Source of the DNA: Xiphias gladius
Taxonomy: Eukaryota > Chordata > Actinopteri > Istiophoriformes > Xiphiidae
Direction of reading: 5' to 3'
Length of the DNA stretch: 64,000 nt
NCBI RefSeq assembly: GCF_016859285.1
Contig: NC_053402.1
Location: forward strand, 5,401,031-5,465,030
Shown: piece after piece, positions 20,963 to 32,200 of the stretch
How positions within the stretch are numbered: the stretch's first letter is position 1
Layout: each line of letters opens with the position of its first letter
The notes under the pieces: model-generated
Database searches by the model: none
What the model was told of the DNA's origin: nothing
Seen by the model: only the letters and a program-made list of their open reading frames with translations
Made by a program: the position numbers and the translations under genes

Positions 20963-22390
20963 TCGAATAAAATAATGGATACTATATTGAAGTGCCAAGT
21001 CCCAGCTTTAATTTGAGTAGGTTTACATCAATATATAGAAAGAACTGTGTGGGAGATATAGCCCTTTAAACACATAGTGCCCAAATTTTAAGAGGTCAAA
21101 AGTAATTGGAAAGGTACACATAAAATAAAAAAAAATCATCATATTTAATATTTTGTTGAAAATCCTCTGTAGTCAATGAATGCCTGAAGTATTTGACCCA
21201 CAGACTTCAGCAGACACTTTGTGTCTGTCCCTCTGCCTTTAGTCTGGTCTTCACCAAGTAGAATGTTGCTCAGTTGGACTGAGATCAGGTGAGTGACTCA
21301 GCCAGTCGAGGATTTTCCACCTTTTCACCCTGAAAAGCTCTGTGGTTGCTTTGTTTAGGATTGTTGTACTGCTGTATGATGAAATGTCATCCAATTAGTT
21401 TTGATGCATATGACTGAATCTGATCACACAGAATGCTCCCCTATACCTCTGCATACATTCTGCTGCTTCCGTCTGCAGTCAAATCATAAATAAGTGGCAG
21501 TGTGCCAGTTCCACTGGCAACAATTCATGCCTAAGCTATAACAGAACCACCGCCATGCTTGACAGCTGAGATGGTGGCTTTGGGTCATGAGCTGTTCCTT
21601 TTTTTCCCCTCACACAATTTCCTCTTTCTATCATTTTGATAGTTTGATTTTTGTTTCATTAGTCCATACAGCGTTGTTCTAGAACTCTACCAGTTTCTTT
21701 GTGTGTGTTTTTGTGAACTGCAACCTGGCCCTTCTGTTTGAGGTTTACCAGGGGTTTGCATCTTGTGGACAATCCTCTGAGGTTATGGACATGAAGTTTT
21801 CTCTTATCTGTTGACAAGCAAACATTTAAGCCTACATCCTGGAGATTGTTCTTGACTTGTTGTACAACCATAAAGGGATTTTTCTTTACCATGTAAATGC
21901 TTTTCTGCTTATACATAAAAATTGTGCTCCTCGGTGTACCAGGTCGTTTGCCATTTTCTAGTTTTCCTGTACATACCTGCTTTTTTTAGCGTGCACCCAA
22001 CTGCCAATTTTGGCAAATCAACTACTATTGATATCTGACAGATGTTTGCTTTTTTTTTTTAGCTTCAATATTATCCTCTTCACTTGCATAGTCACCTCTT
22101 CACTTGTCATACTGACAGACAACCCTCAATCTAATTGGCAACTCAACTTTCAGTCAACTCTGAGCCATGTGTGACCTTTTTTGTGCATGAACTAACATTG
22201 AAAAGACATACTGCTGCCCAAGAAACATTTAGTAGCCAACTGTCTAATTACTTTTGAACCCCTAAAATTTGGGCACTAAGTGTTTAAAAGGCTATATCTC
22301 CCGCAGAGTTCTTTCTATATTTATGTAAACCTACTCAAAGCTGAGATTTGGCCCTTTAATGTAGTATCCATTATTTTATTTCAAATTGAA
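20963..22390 (-). mobile_element. Tc1-like transposon with ~150 bp inverted ends
   Basis: The left end (from GAATAAAATAATGGATACTA) and the right end are inverted copies of each other over about 150 bp, including GTAGGTTTACAT and GGGAGATATAGCC. Inside, minus-strand frames give KKNPFMVVQQVKNN and STRCKPLVNLK, the Tc1 transposase N-terminal helix-turn-helix region, but with many breaks. Non-autonomous today. Confidence 0.68.
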
Positions 22391-23305
22391 TGTGCTGAAG
22401 GTGAGAGCCTGAAGAAAAAAAAAAAAAAAGCGAAACTGCTCAAATGCTTCCGGTCTTGATTATGTATATGTACAGTTAGGTACATATGTTATATTGACCC
22501 TTTCCTGAGCCCAACCCCGTTAGCCGCTGCTAGTCCATCAAGCTGTCAGAGCTAACATAGTGCCCACAGTCACTAACTGCATTCCCTGAAGTAATATTAT
22601 CCAATTTTTGGAGAGATGAAAAAGCAATTTCAGAGCGAAGCAGACAAAAGGGTCTACAGTATGCGTTTCAGGGATATATCCAGGATGTCAAACAAACTCA
22701 GAAGCAAAAATGTATGAAAAAGTAGAATAGGTAAGAAGCTAAAGCTGACAGATCACAATATAAAAGTGAACCACCACATCACCTGACAATCGAGACAGAA
22801 GACTACGAAATTAAGGTGCAACACTGTTCCTGTAAAGTAGGGTAGGTTCACTGTTAAAATCACTAAAAAGCAAAAGCAGCATGTGTATACATTCAGTATA
22901 CCATAAGTAACTAGCGTAACATAGAAGTGCTAGTTAATGATTGATGTGCTGTTACTCTGCAATGTTAGCTCCACAGATTTTTGCATACATTTGACTGAAC
23001 TTACTTTGATTGGTATCACTGTTACAAGTGCCCCAGGCACAACATTTAACCATGACGAGCTCAAAATCCACAAAACCAGCCTAAAAATGACAACAAACTA
23101 CAACGACTACATGAGAGTCTATGGAGCACAGCCATATAGTTGTCGGACCCTGGTCGAAGCTGGCCAATGCTACGGTACGTGGCCAGTCTGCGTTCGAGGG
23201 GAGGGACAAGGCAAAGGGTCTGACAATCAGTTCCGTGGACAAGTGTGTTTTGTTCCCTCATTATTTCATGATGAATTAACCAAATAAAGGTCTAGAGTTG
23301 ATTTC
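22391..23305. other. Unassigned stretch between two Tc1 elements
   Basis: A short relic (CAGTTAGGTACATATG near 22,474) matches the terminus of the Tc1 copies to the right. A 116-codon open frame at 22,937-23,287 has no recognisable motif and is not called a gene. Confidence 0.4.
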
Positions 23306-24000
23306 AAGTATTGAATTTGCATTTGGTAGCCCTTCTCGGAACTCTTAATATGTGGTCCAAAGAGGTGTTGATGCAAATTTGGGAGATCTTGATTAGGCTG
23401 AAAAAACAAAACAAACCTATTAGACGTATGGCATAAACTTGAGGACTGGCCAAATCTAAAATGAGTTGCTTTCCTGAAAAGAAGGAATGCTCTGGCAAGC
23501 TCAGCAACACCAAAAGGCCTGGAAAACCATGGAAGACAACTAAAGTGGATGACCCCAGAATTATTTCCTTGTTGAAGAAAAACCCCTTCACAACATCTAG
23601 CTAGGTCAAGAACACTCTCGAGGAGGTAGGAATATCATTATCAAAAACTACAATCAAGACAACTTCATGAATGTAAATACAGAGGGTTTACCACAAGGTG
23701 CAAACCACTGGTAACACTCAAGAACAAAGCGGCTAGATTAAACTTTGCCAGAAAACATCTAAAAATGCCTGCCCAGTTCTTGAACAACATGAAACCAAGA
23801 TTGACGGACAAGGAAAGGAACGGGTTATGATCGAAAACATACCACATCATCTGCCAAACATGGTGGAGGCAGTGTTATGGCGTGGGCATGTATGGCTGCC
23901 AATGGGACTGGGTAATCAGTGTTTGTTGACGATGTGACTGCTGACAGAAGTACCAGGATGAATTCTGAAGTGTAAAGGGCTATACTATCTGCCATGATTC
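23306..24000 (+). mobile_element. Tc1-like element, cut by assembly gap
   Basis: Plus-strand sequence matches the transposase region of the element at 26,091-27,051 (shared blocks around AACCCCTTCACAAC, ACAGAGGGTTTACCACAAG and CATGGTGGAGGCAGT), about 85 percent by eye. It retains more of the 5' half, including GGTCCAAAGAGGTG and AGCTCAGCAACACC. The right end is lost in the run of N. Confidence 0.62.
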
Positions 24001-24500
24001 NNNNNNNNNNNNNNNNNNNNNNNNNNNNNNNNNNNNNNNNNNNNNNNNNNNNNNNNNNNNNNNNNNNNNNNNNNNNNNNNNNNNNNNNNNNNNNNNNNNN
24101 NNNNNNNNNNNNNNNNNNNNNNNNNNNNNNNNNNNNNNNNNNNNNNNNNNNNNNNNNNNNNNNNNNNNNNNNNNNNNNNNNNNNNNNNNNNNNNNNNNNN
24201 NNNNNNNNNNNNNNNNNNNNNNNNNNNNNNNNNNNNNNNNNNNNNNNNNNNNNNNNNNNNNNNNNNNNNNNNNNNNNNNNNNNNNNNNNNNNNNNNNNNN
24301 NNNNNNNNNNNNNNNNNNNNNNNNNNNNNNNNNNNNNNNNNNNNNNNNNNNNNNNNNNNNNNNNNNNNNNNNNNNNNNNNNNNNNNNNNNNNNNNNNNNN
24401 NNNNNNNNNNNNNNNNNNNNNNNNNNNNNNNNNNNNNNNNNNNNNNNNNNNNNNNNNNNNNNNNNNNNNNNNNNNNNNNNNNNNNNNNNNNNNNNNNNNN
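24001..24500. other. Assembly gap of 500 N
   Basis: Exactly 500 unknown bases, a usual placeholder for a gap of unknown size. It falls inside a Tc1-like copy, so repeat collapse is a likely cause. Confidence 0.99.
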
Positions 24501-25440
24501 CGGTGTCTTTTGTAATCACCTTTCTAAAACCAAATGGTAACAAATGAATTACCAGTGTAATTGTAACATAAGCTGCAAACTTTAAAATGACTGGCTAACT
24601 AGCTTTAGTTTACTATCTACAATGGTATGTCAAGACCAAGGAGCTGATGGTGTCAGAATACTTCACAAAAAGCTCCATACATGACTAGCACATGTGTAGT
24701 ATTTCCCAACTGTGTGGGAGCATGTATGGCATGTTTAGGGTTGCAACCTATATTCAGGATCTGTTTGTCACTCTCATACTGCCCAATTGCATTTCATGTC
24801 AAACAATTTTTTTTTTTCCATCAGCCTGGGTCGATCTGCTTTTACTGTGCCGAGCCATGCCTGAATTTTCCACTACAGTCTCATAGCAGGGAATAACTGC
24901 AGCGATGCCCACAACGCACTACCAGCAATGAGAAGGCATGTGCAAAACTTGTTTTTACGCCATTACTGTGGTTTGTGACTAGGACACCCTCAACATGTGA
25001 TAAAGGAAAACTACTTTACCTCACTGTGCGATGCAAAGGAAAAACTCTCAACCTGTGCCAGCCTGGTTCTACTGCCTTTCACGGCATGGTTTGCCACCAC
25101 TGCCGCTACTATTACTACCACCCAACAAATATACAAATATTGCATGTAGGATTCTGTCCTTTGAGCTTACTAAACATCTGTAGCTATCATACAGCAACAG
25201 AAACTATATGTTCGTCTTCAAACTAACAGAGGTGACATGCGCAATTTCACACCTGGCACCGCAGCGTTAACTTCATTAATTATTTATAGTCATTATGATG
25301 CCAACAATGTGCCAGGGCTGGTCAGGGACTAAGTAATTATGTTTTTCTGCACACCGGAGAGGTTAAAATGTTATACACAGATCCAATTACAGGGAGTCTT
25401 GAGTTTTGCTACTTAAAGGAAGCGTCTCACAATATATGCA
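24501..25440. other. Stretch without a recognised gene
   Basis: Nothing assignable. Short open frames near 24,681-24,896 and 24,975-25,226 lack motifs and splice context. Confidence 0.4.
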
Positions 25441-25499
25441 GTTATGGCATTTTCTGTGGAATCATACAAACAAATGAGACACATATATACCGTATATAT

Positions 25500-25675
25500 T
25501 TATTCAGACAGTCAGTGTAAAATGTCAGATTGTGGTTACCATGGTGACGTCCTCTGCTCCTCCTCCGACCTTTGATTGGCTGCTGAGGCGGAGCATCTCT
25601 GCTCAGTGTTAAATAAGGCTCTGTTGTTACCGTGGTGACCACCAACTCTTCAAAACATACCTTCAGAAGACAAAG
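25500..25675 (-). other. Possible 3'-terminal exon or UTR
   Basis: On the minus strand an open stretch (DDILCLLKVCFEEL ... SRDAPPQQPIKG) runs toward AATAAA near 25,500. It is moderately GC-rich, but no convincing acceptor was found because its upstream side is minisatellite. It may pair with the exon candidate at 27,389. Confidence 0.2.
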
Positions 25676-25683
25676 AATGTCAT

Positions 25684-25896
25684 CACCCTCCCACACACAC
25701 ACACAACACACATCAGGACTTCAGGATGACACCATCACCCATCCACCAACCCAACCACACCAGGTCTATGAGGTGACACCATCACACCCACACACCCACA
25801 CCACAATCAGGACTAGGGGCTGATCTCATCACTCACTCACACACACATCAAGACTACAGGATGATGTCATCAGCCACCCACCCACCCACACCCACA

Positions 25897-25935
<39 letters not shown>

Positions 25936-26090
25936 AGGTACATAAGTATGTGGACAGTGACTAGAGGCTGATGTCATCAATCACTCATACACACATCAGG
26001 ACTAGAGGCTGATGACACACACGCGCGCACGCACGCACGCACAAAAACTACAGGATGATGTCATCACTAACACACACATAAACACACACA
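25684..26090. repeat. Minisatellite with CA-rich units
   Basis: Five or more imperfect units of about 40-60 bp, each with a CAGGACTAxAGGxTGATGTCATCA core followed by a CACACA tract of variable length; a further core lies at 27,369, beyond a Tc1 insert. The core also appears at the edge of the exon candidate at 27,389. Confidence 0.65.
25931..25961 (+). mobile_element. Lone Tc1 terminal repeat in the minisatellite
   Basis: CAGTTAGGTACATAAGTATG and what follows match the terminal repeat of the Tc1 element at 26,091-27,051, but the text switches straight back to a minisatellite core. A footprint of an excised or deleted copy. Confidence 0.6.
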
Positions 26091-27051
26091 CAATTAGGTA
26101 CATAAGTATTTGGACAGTGACATAATTTTCGTAAATTTGCCTTTGTACATCATGATGGATTTGAAATGAAGCCATCAAGATGTGATTGAAATTTAGAATT
26201 TCAGTTTTAATTCAAAGGGTTTATCTAAACTGTTTAGGAATTACAGCCATTTTTATACATAGTCCTTTATTTTCAGAGGCTCAAAGTAATTAGACAATTG
26301 ACTGACAATCAGTTTCAGTAAAGAAAAACCCCTTCACAACTTCTACCCAGGTCAAGAGCACTCTCTGGGAGGTAGGCGTATCATTGTCAAAGTCTACAAT
26401 CAAGAGACATTTTCATGAATGTGAATACAGAGGGTTTACCACAAGATGCAAACCACTAGTAACGCTCAAGAACAGAAAGGCCAGATTAGACTTTGTTAGA
26501 AAACATCTAAAAAAGCCCACTGAGTTCTTGAACAAGACTCTTTGGACAGATTAAACCAAGATTAACTTGTACCAGAATGATGGGAAGAAAAGAGTATAAG
26601 GAAGGAGAGGAACAGCTCATGATCCAAAGCATACCACGTCATCTGTCAAACATGGTGGAGGCAGTTCTGTGGTGTGGGTATGCATGGCTGCCAGTGGAAC
26701 TGGGTCATTGGTGATTGTTGATGATGTGACTGCTGATAGAAGTAGCAGGAGTATTTCTCAAGTATATAGGGCTATACGATCTGCTCAGATTAAGCCAAAT
26801 ACTGCAAAACTGATAGGACGGCACTTCACAGTACAGATGGATAATGACCCAAAACATACTGTGAAGACAAAACAAGAGCTTCTGAATGCAAAGAAATGGA
26901 ATATTCTTCGATGGCCAAGTCAGTCAGGTTAAAGCTGAAAAGTCTACCCTTCAATCACATCTGATGACTTCATTTCATGTCAATTATGGTGGCGTAGAGA
27001 GGTAAAATTAAGAAACTTGTGTCACCGTCCAAATACTTATGTACCTAACTG
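26091..27051 (+). mobile_element. Tc1-like transposon, internally deleted
   Basis: A 32-bp terminal repeat (from CAATTAGGTACATAAGTATT) faces its inverted copy (ending ACTTATGTACCTAACTG). Plus-strand frames give KKNPFTTSTQVKSTLW, then TIKRHFHECEYRGFTTRCK and a DDE-side piece (FTVQMDNDPKHTVK, then WPSQSG). At 961 bp it is shorter than a full Tc1 element (~1.6 kb) and the frame is broken. It sits in the minisatellite. Confidence 0.75.
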
Positions 27052-27317
27052 TACTTGTCTTACATTAGTTGTGAAGACACTCAATGACATAATGCATTCC
27101 CTAGCCCTTTACATTAACCTTAACCATCACAACTAAATGCCAAATCCTTACCCTTACCCTAACCCTAAACCTAACTCTACCCTGAACCCTAAAACCACGT
27201 TTTAACCCTCAAACAACCCTTTGAAGTTGTGATAACTGTCCAAAATGTCCTCACAATTGCAAAAGGTCCTCACGATGGTTTTCAAAACAAAATTTCTCCA
27301 CACAACCATAGAAAGAC

Positions 27318-27321
<4 letters not shown>

Positions 27322-27367
<46 letters not shown>
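27322..27367. repeat. (CA)n microsatellite
   Basis: About 45 bp of uninterrupted CA repeat. Confidence 0.9.
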
Positions 27368-27369
<2 letters not shown>

Positions 27370-27388
27370 GTCAGGACTATGTCATCAC

Positions 27389-27590
27389 CTCTGTGTCCCT
27401 CTTTCTTCTTGTCTGTCCTTGGGGGTGGGGCTTCAGCTGCGAGTGGCCAGTTTTGCGGGTGGGGCTTAGTGTGACAGACAAGTCTAGTTCAGGACAGCCA
27501 GTCAGAGAGGAGGAGGAGGAGGATGCGAGGGGGAGGTGGGCAGGATGAGGAGAGGGGGGAGGAGAGAGGAGGGAGGAGAAACTCCTCATC
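27389..27590 (-). CDS. Orphan internal-exon candidate, unrecognised
   Basis: A 202-bp GC-rich minus-strand segment is bounded by a good acceptor (CTGTTGTTTCCACTCAG) and a donor (ACAGAG|GTGATG). One frame is open through its length (67 codons plus 1 nt), giving a Ser/Pro-rich start and then LTGCPELDLSVTLSPTRKTG. Such low-complexity linkers are common in real proteins but also arise by chance in CT-rich DNA. I do not recognise a gene. The exon candidate at 19,345 and the possible terminal exon at 25,500 lie downstream on the same strand. Confidence 0.28.
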
Positions 27591-30477
27591 CTGAGTGGAA
27601 ACAACAGAGACATGAGACATGTTTATTATTATTTATTATTTTCAGTGTAATGCTTTAAAGAATACGCTTGTGCTGTAAATATGAATTCATGACTCTCAGC
27701 TGTAAACATCATCACCACCACCACATCTTACAAGGCCCTGCCTCACCGGTTTCTGCTGAGTAAGCTCTGATACAGTCCTGACTTTACAGTTTTCTGCTGA
27801 GTAAACTATGACATGGGTTTTTACTGAGTAAACCTAGACATGGTCATGGTCCTCCTCCTCCTCCTCCTTCTTTTTCTTCTTCTCCTTCCTTTTCCTCACA
27901 AATGACAGTATAAAAATACATGCTCCACCGTTTCCTGTAGTCTGCGATGTTCACATATAACCATAGCATAATTCATTATTTTTAATGTACTATTCAGACC
28001 AGTGTGACAAAACCTCATCGATATTTTCTCCTCTCTCTTTCTATTGCTTCCTCTTATTTCTCCTACCTTTCTTTGAATACTATAGTAAAAATTGGCCCTT
28101 ATTTCCTCCCTCCCACTCTTCTTGCCATTTCTTTTCCATTATCTGAATGGATTATACTTTTAATCTCTTAATAACCTTGTTATATTTTAAATCATATTTA
28201 TTTATTTTTCTTGTTGTTCCTTTTGCATATTTATCTACCAGTTAATTTCCATCTACACCAATATATGCAGGAATCCACATGAATTTAATTTCTATTCCTG
28301 CCCTCTTATTTCTGAATATTGTTTGAGCTATGTCAAATACTATGTCTTGGCCTCTATCTGACTACATGTACAGAGTGTAATATATGCTTGTGCACTACTG
28401 GAATCAGAACCTATCAAAACTTTGATTGGTTTGACTTCCTCTAGCCATCTTAAACAAAGTTAAAATTTCTTACAGTTCCCCTGTATATACTGCAAGGTTA
28501 TCAATACCCTTTTATTTGACATAAGATTGAATTCTGGAATGATAAAAGCTATCCCTACTCTATTGTCTAGTGTTTTACATGCATGTAAACATGTTGTTTT
28601 TAATATACTCTGAGCCATATGATTCACATTATGTGCCCTTAAGTTTGCCCAATATGTTAATGCTAGCAGTGTTGTTCTTTTTTCCAAAGGCATTTCATCA
28701 ATTTCCACCTGTAAAACTGATATTGGAGTAGTCTTTGTGGCCCCACAGCACAGTCTCAAAACTTGATATTGGATTGTGTCCAACTTTTTTTATTACGTTT
28801 AGGCGCTGATTCACATATTATATATCCTTAATCAACAACTGACCTGATTAGCCAAATATATATATATATAAAATTATTAAAGCAGGCCTATATGCCTATA
28901 AAAATATTACGTATCTTTTTAGATTTTCCTACTATCCTTTCAATATGGGTTGAATTCGTCCCCTTTTCCACATAACCTCATCATCTGCAAATAATGAGAT
29001 CCTAATAGACCTATCTACACTGCTAAATATTTCATTTATCATAATTGAAAAAAATACTGAAATTATTATACTGCCTAGAGGGGTTACATTTTCTACTAAA
29101 TAATTCCTACTAAAATCTTTTCCCATTCTTACTGAGATTATCCTATCAGTTAAAAAAACTTTTAATACATTTATACATTTTTCCTTATTCCCATTTGATG
29201 CAAATTTATTATTAATCCCTCTTTCCACATCATGACATATGCCCTTTCAACATCGAAAAATACAGCCACTACATCCTCTTTGATAACTTGAGCTTTCCTA
29301 ATTTCATGTTCTAAACACAGAGCAGGATCTATAGTGTTTCTTCCTTGCCTAATTCCACTTTGGTAACATTTTAGTTATCCTTTTATTACTAAATAATAAA
29401 TTAATCTTTCAATAATCATTTTTTCCATAATGTTCCCTACATGAGATGTTAGAGCTATCGGTCTATAACTCTGCCAAGCTTGGATCATAACTGGTTTACA
29501 GATAGGAACAATTATGGACTCTATTCATTAATTGGGTAAGGATCTCACTTCCCATATCTTATTATACAAGTTTAATAATACTTCTTTACTCCTATCTCTA
29601 AGATTCTTTAACATACATTAGCTTATTTGATCTTTCCCTGGACTTTTCTTAACAGATTTCTTTAACTCTGGTTTCCACTCTGGTCTCTATCTCTGTGTAT
29701 GGTAGAATATCTTTTAATAATAAAATCTAGAGCTGGTTTGAGCCATTCATATAACATCTGATTTTGTTTTTAATGTATTGATATATCCTTTAAACTCTTG
29801 TCCATTTGCAAACACACTTCAAGAATTCCACTGAAATATCAACATTATGGTATAATTTGAGGACTTTCCTATGAGGTTCCTCCTCCTTGACTAAGATCTG
29901 CATTTATTTCTAAGTCTTTCATGTTACAGAACTTTGTTGCAGCCTTATCTATAATTTAGATTTTTTTTCTGTTTTAGTGTTTGCTTGCTCTGATCAGTTG
30001 CTAACATAGGCTGGAAACAGGACTAATCTTTACATTGTGATTCCTGTTTGGTAGTTATGGGACATCCTAGCCCTGTGCTTGTTTCCTTACGGTGAATCAT
30101 ACTTTCACCTCTTTTTCCATTGTCTGCATACATTATTCTCTGTTCTGTTCTTTCTTGTTGAATTGCAATTGCCTGTTTTTTCATTATGCATCCTCCATAA
30201 GCTGCTGTCCATTTTATTATACTATTACCCCCACATTCTCCATAAGAATGTTCTCCTCCACTTCTTCCACATCTCTGTTTTCCCTTGCGCACACTAGCAG
30301 TGTGGCCATACCTTTAAAATTTATAGCATCTGATGGGAAGAGGAACATATGCTCCTACATATATCCAACCATTACCTTTTCAGGAAGAACTAAAAGCAAT
30401 AATGATGGACTGTCAACTTTTTTACAATTCCTAAATGCCTGCAGCCATCTATTTCCTGTTATCGTTCCACCTTTAAA

Positions 30478-30699
30478 GGAGCAGTAAGCGATTCTGGATA
30501 AAGACTTGATAATTGAACCAAACAGCAAAACAAATACACCTCTCCTTCAGTTCTCCTTCAGAAGCTCCACTGTCCAAATTCATGGACGCACATTGCCAAG
30601 TTAAAGACACATCTGGGATAGCTGACCAAAAGAGAAATATGGCGTAATCCAGAGCATTTTATACAGCATGTAAGTGGATAGTCTTTCTCATAGCTGAAC

Positions 30700-30736
<37 letters not shown>

Positions 30737-31635
30737 AACACACACACGAGATACATCAGGGGCAATTTGGGGTTCAGGATCTTGAAAAAGAACCCTTTGA
30801 CATTTGGACTGGAGGAGCTGGGTATTGAACCACCGACCTTGCAATTAGTGGCAATCCGCTCTACCTACTGAGCAACAGCCAGTCCGGTATATGCTGGCAA
30901 AGCTGGTTTAGTTTCAACAGCCAGACCCAGACCAGTGTATTTGCGCTGATTTCTGGGATGTCATTCAAACCGAGTTTAGCACTAGTCTGGCAACCATACT
31001 TATGCCAGAGTTATTTCTTTTGACCTGCCGGTTCTGGGCCATTATGCGGCCAAACCATTTTGGCTACCGGGTAATGGAGTAAAAACCATGGAGAGTTAGT
31101 CGTTTAGATTGTTTTTACAAAACTACAGTGACAGAAAAGAGGACCACAGGTTCATAGCTATGCTAACATGGAATCTAACGTTACCTGAATTTTCGAATTA
31201 TGCATCAATCCAAATAATCGCACTGTGATAGCAAGTTAGTGTTTTTAGGTCTTCATGGCTATGAAACCCCTCACACGTTGTACAGACAAATACCAAGATA
31301 TAAAGAAAATGAGACAGCAAGTAATGTAACTAATGTTAGCAAGGTTGTGGGTTAGCATACAGCTGCTATATTTGCTTCTGCAAAGCTAACTTGCAGAGAG
31401 GACGAGACGGTTTCCAATAGCCAGCACACCCGCTCCAGACAGCAATACTCATAACTCTCCTGCTACTATGGCACAACACCATATCTCGGCAAATCAGAAA
31501 GTAAGCTGAATGTCCATGGGTAAGTAATTTAATGTTACCGGACACACAAATGTGACACATGTAATTTCTTGCTAACTAACCAGTTGGGATTAGCTATCAC
31601 AAACATTAGTAAATGGGACAAAATAATACTGACCT
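30478..31635. mobile_element. Insertion within LINE copy 1 ORF1
   Basis: LINE ORF1 reading stops at about 31,635 and resumes at about 30,478. The inserted ~1.16 kb starts CTTTAAAGGAGCAGTAAGCG, a common fish repeat terminus. It contains a (CA)n tract (30,703-30,734) and a SINE. Superfamily not determined; no matching inverted end was seen. Confidence 0.5.
30748..30885 (-). mobile_element. tRNA-derived SINE, partial
   Basis: Matches the tRNA-like part of the SINE at 48,018-48,298 in reverse orientation, with the B-box-like GGTTCAATACCC on the minus strand. It lies inside the element inserted in LINE copy 1, giving a three-level nest. Confidence 0.6.
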
Positions 31636-32200
31636 ATTGGCTCATTTTTGCATTTCACCAACAAACTGCCATCTCTTAACACCTTATCCATTTCAGTATC
31701 CCCAAGTGCTTTCCTCAGTTCATTTGTTAAGACAGTTCGGCTTACAGACATTACTTCATGTCCTGCTTTAAATTTAAGAATGATCTTAAACTCTTCCATC
31801 ATTATTTTTTTTTACGTATGTCACGTCTTTCCTCAACATCCTCAAAGGCCCGTTTACCTGACAGCATCACCCTGTTTCTGTTCTTTTCCTGCCTTCCTTC
31901 TCCTTACCTATTATTAACAATTCGTCCATTCAATATCCACATCTTCATCCTCAGAAAATCTACCTCCACTACTTGCCATTCTGATCCAATCACAGTCCAG
32001 ATTAGGCCAAAACCACCAATTCAGTCAGTCTTATTTCTTCGGCTGCAACCAGAGACTCTTAGCTCTGGTTTTTGTCTCCATTCCAAATTAAAGCCTTCTT
32101 CCTCTTTGTCTTTGGTGTTTAACGGTGGTTGTCAACCAGTGTAGTAGGTGCATTACTGCCACCCTCTGCTCCAGAGTATGGATCAGAGATTAAATCCCAC

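Larger units (their letters stand above)
27850..32200 (-). mobile_element. RNase H-bearing LINE, copy 1 (I/Nimb-like)
   Basis: Minus-strand order: 5' region (to ~32,200); ORF1 start (EEFKIILKFKAGHEVMSV, from 31,802); later ORF1 with a zinc-knuckle region (GKQRCGRSGGEHSYGECG, near 30,290-30,240); RT (KEDVVAVFFDVERAYVM near 29,260, SLFADDEVMWKRGR near 28,980); tether (LDTIQYQ-type, 28,783-28,460); and RNase H (FMWIPAYIGVDGN near 28,250). ORF1 is split by an inserted element at 30,478-31,635. The endonuclease seen in copy 2 is missing between ORF1 and RT, so about 1.3 kb has been lost. Many stops. A CT-rich microsatellite near 27,853-27,895 marks the 3' end. Confidence 0.65.

Noticed and set aside
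22937-23287. 116-codon plus-strand frame
   Set aside because: No motif, splice context or codon signature; sits between two Tc1 copies.
23980-24543. Frames spanning the run of N
   Set aside because: Artefact of unknown bases being translated as X.
25684-26090. Evenly spaced repeats considered as a CRISPR-like array
   Set aside because: Eukaryotic context, CA-rich units without unique spacers; an ordinary minisatellite.
31758-32144. 128-codon plus-strand frame
   Set aside because: Antisense to the 5' region and ORF1 start of LINE copy 1.
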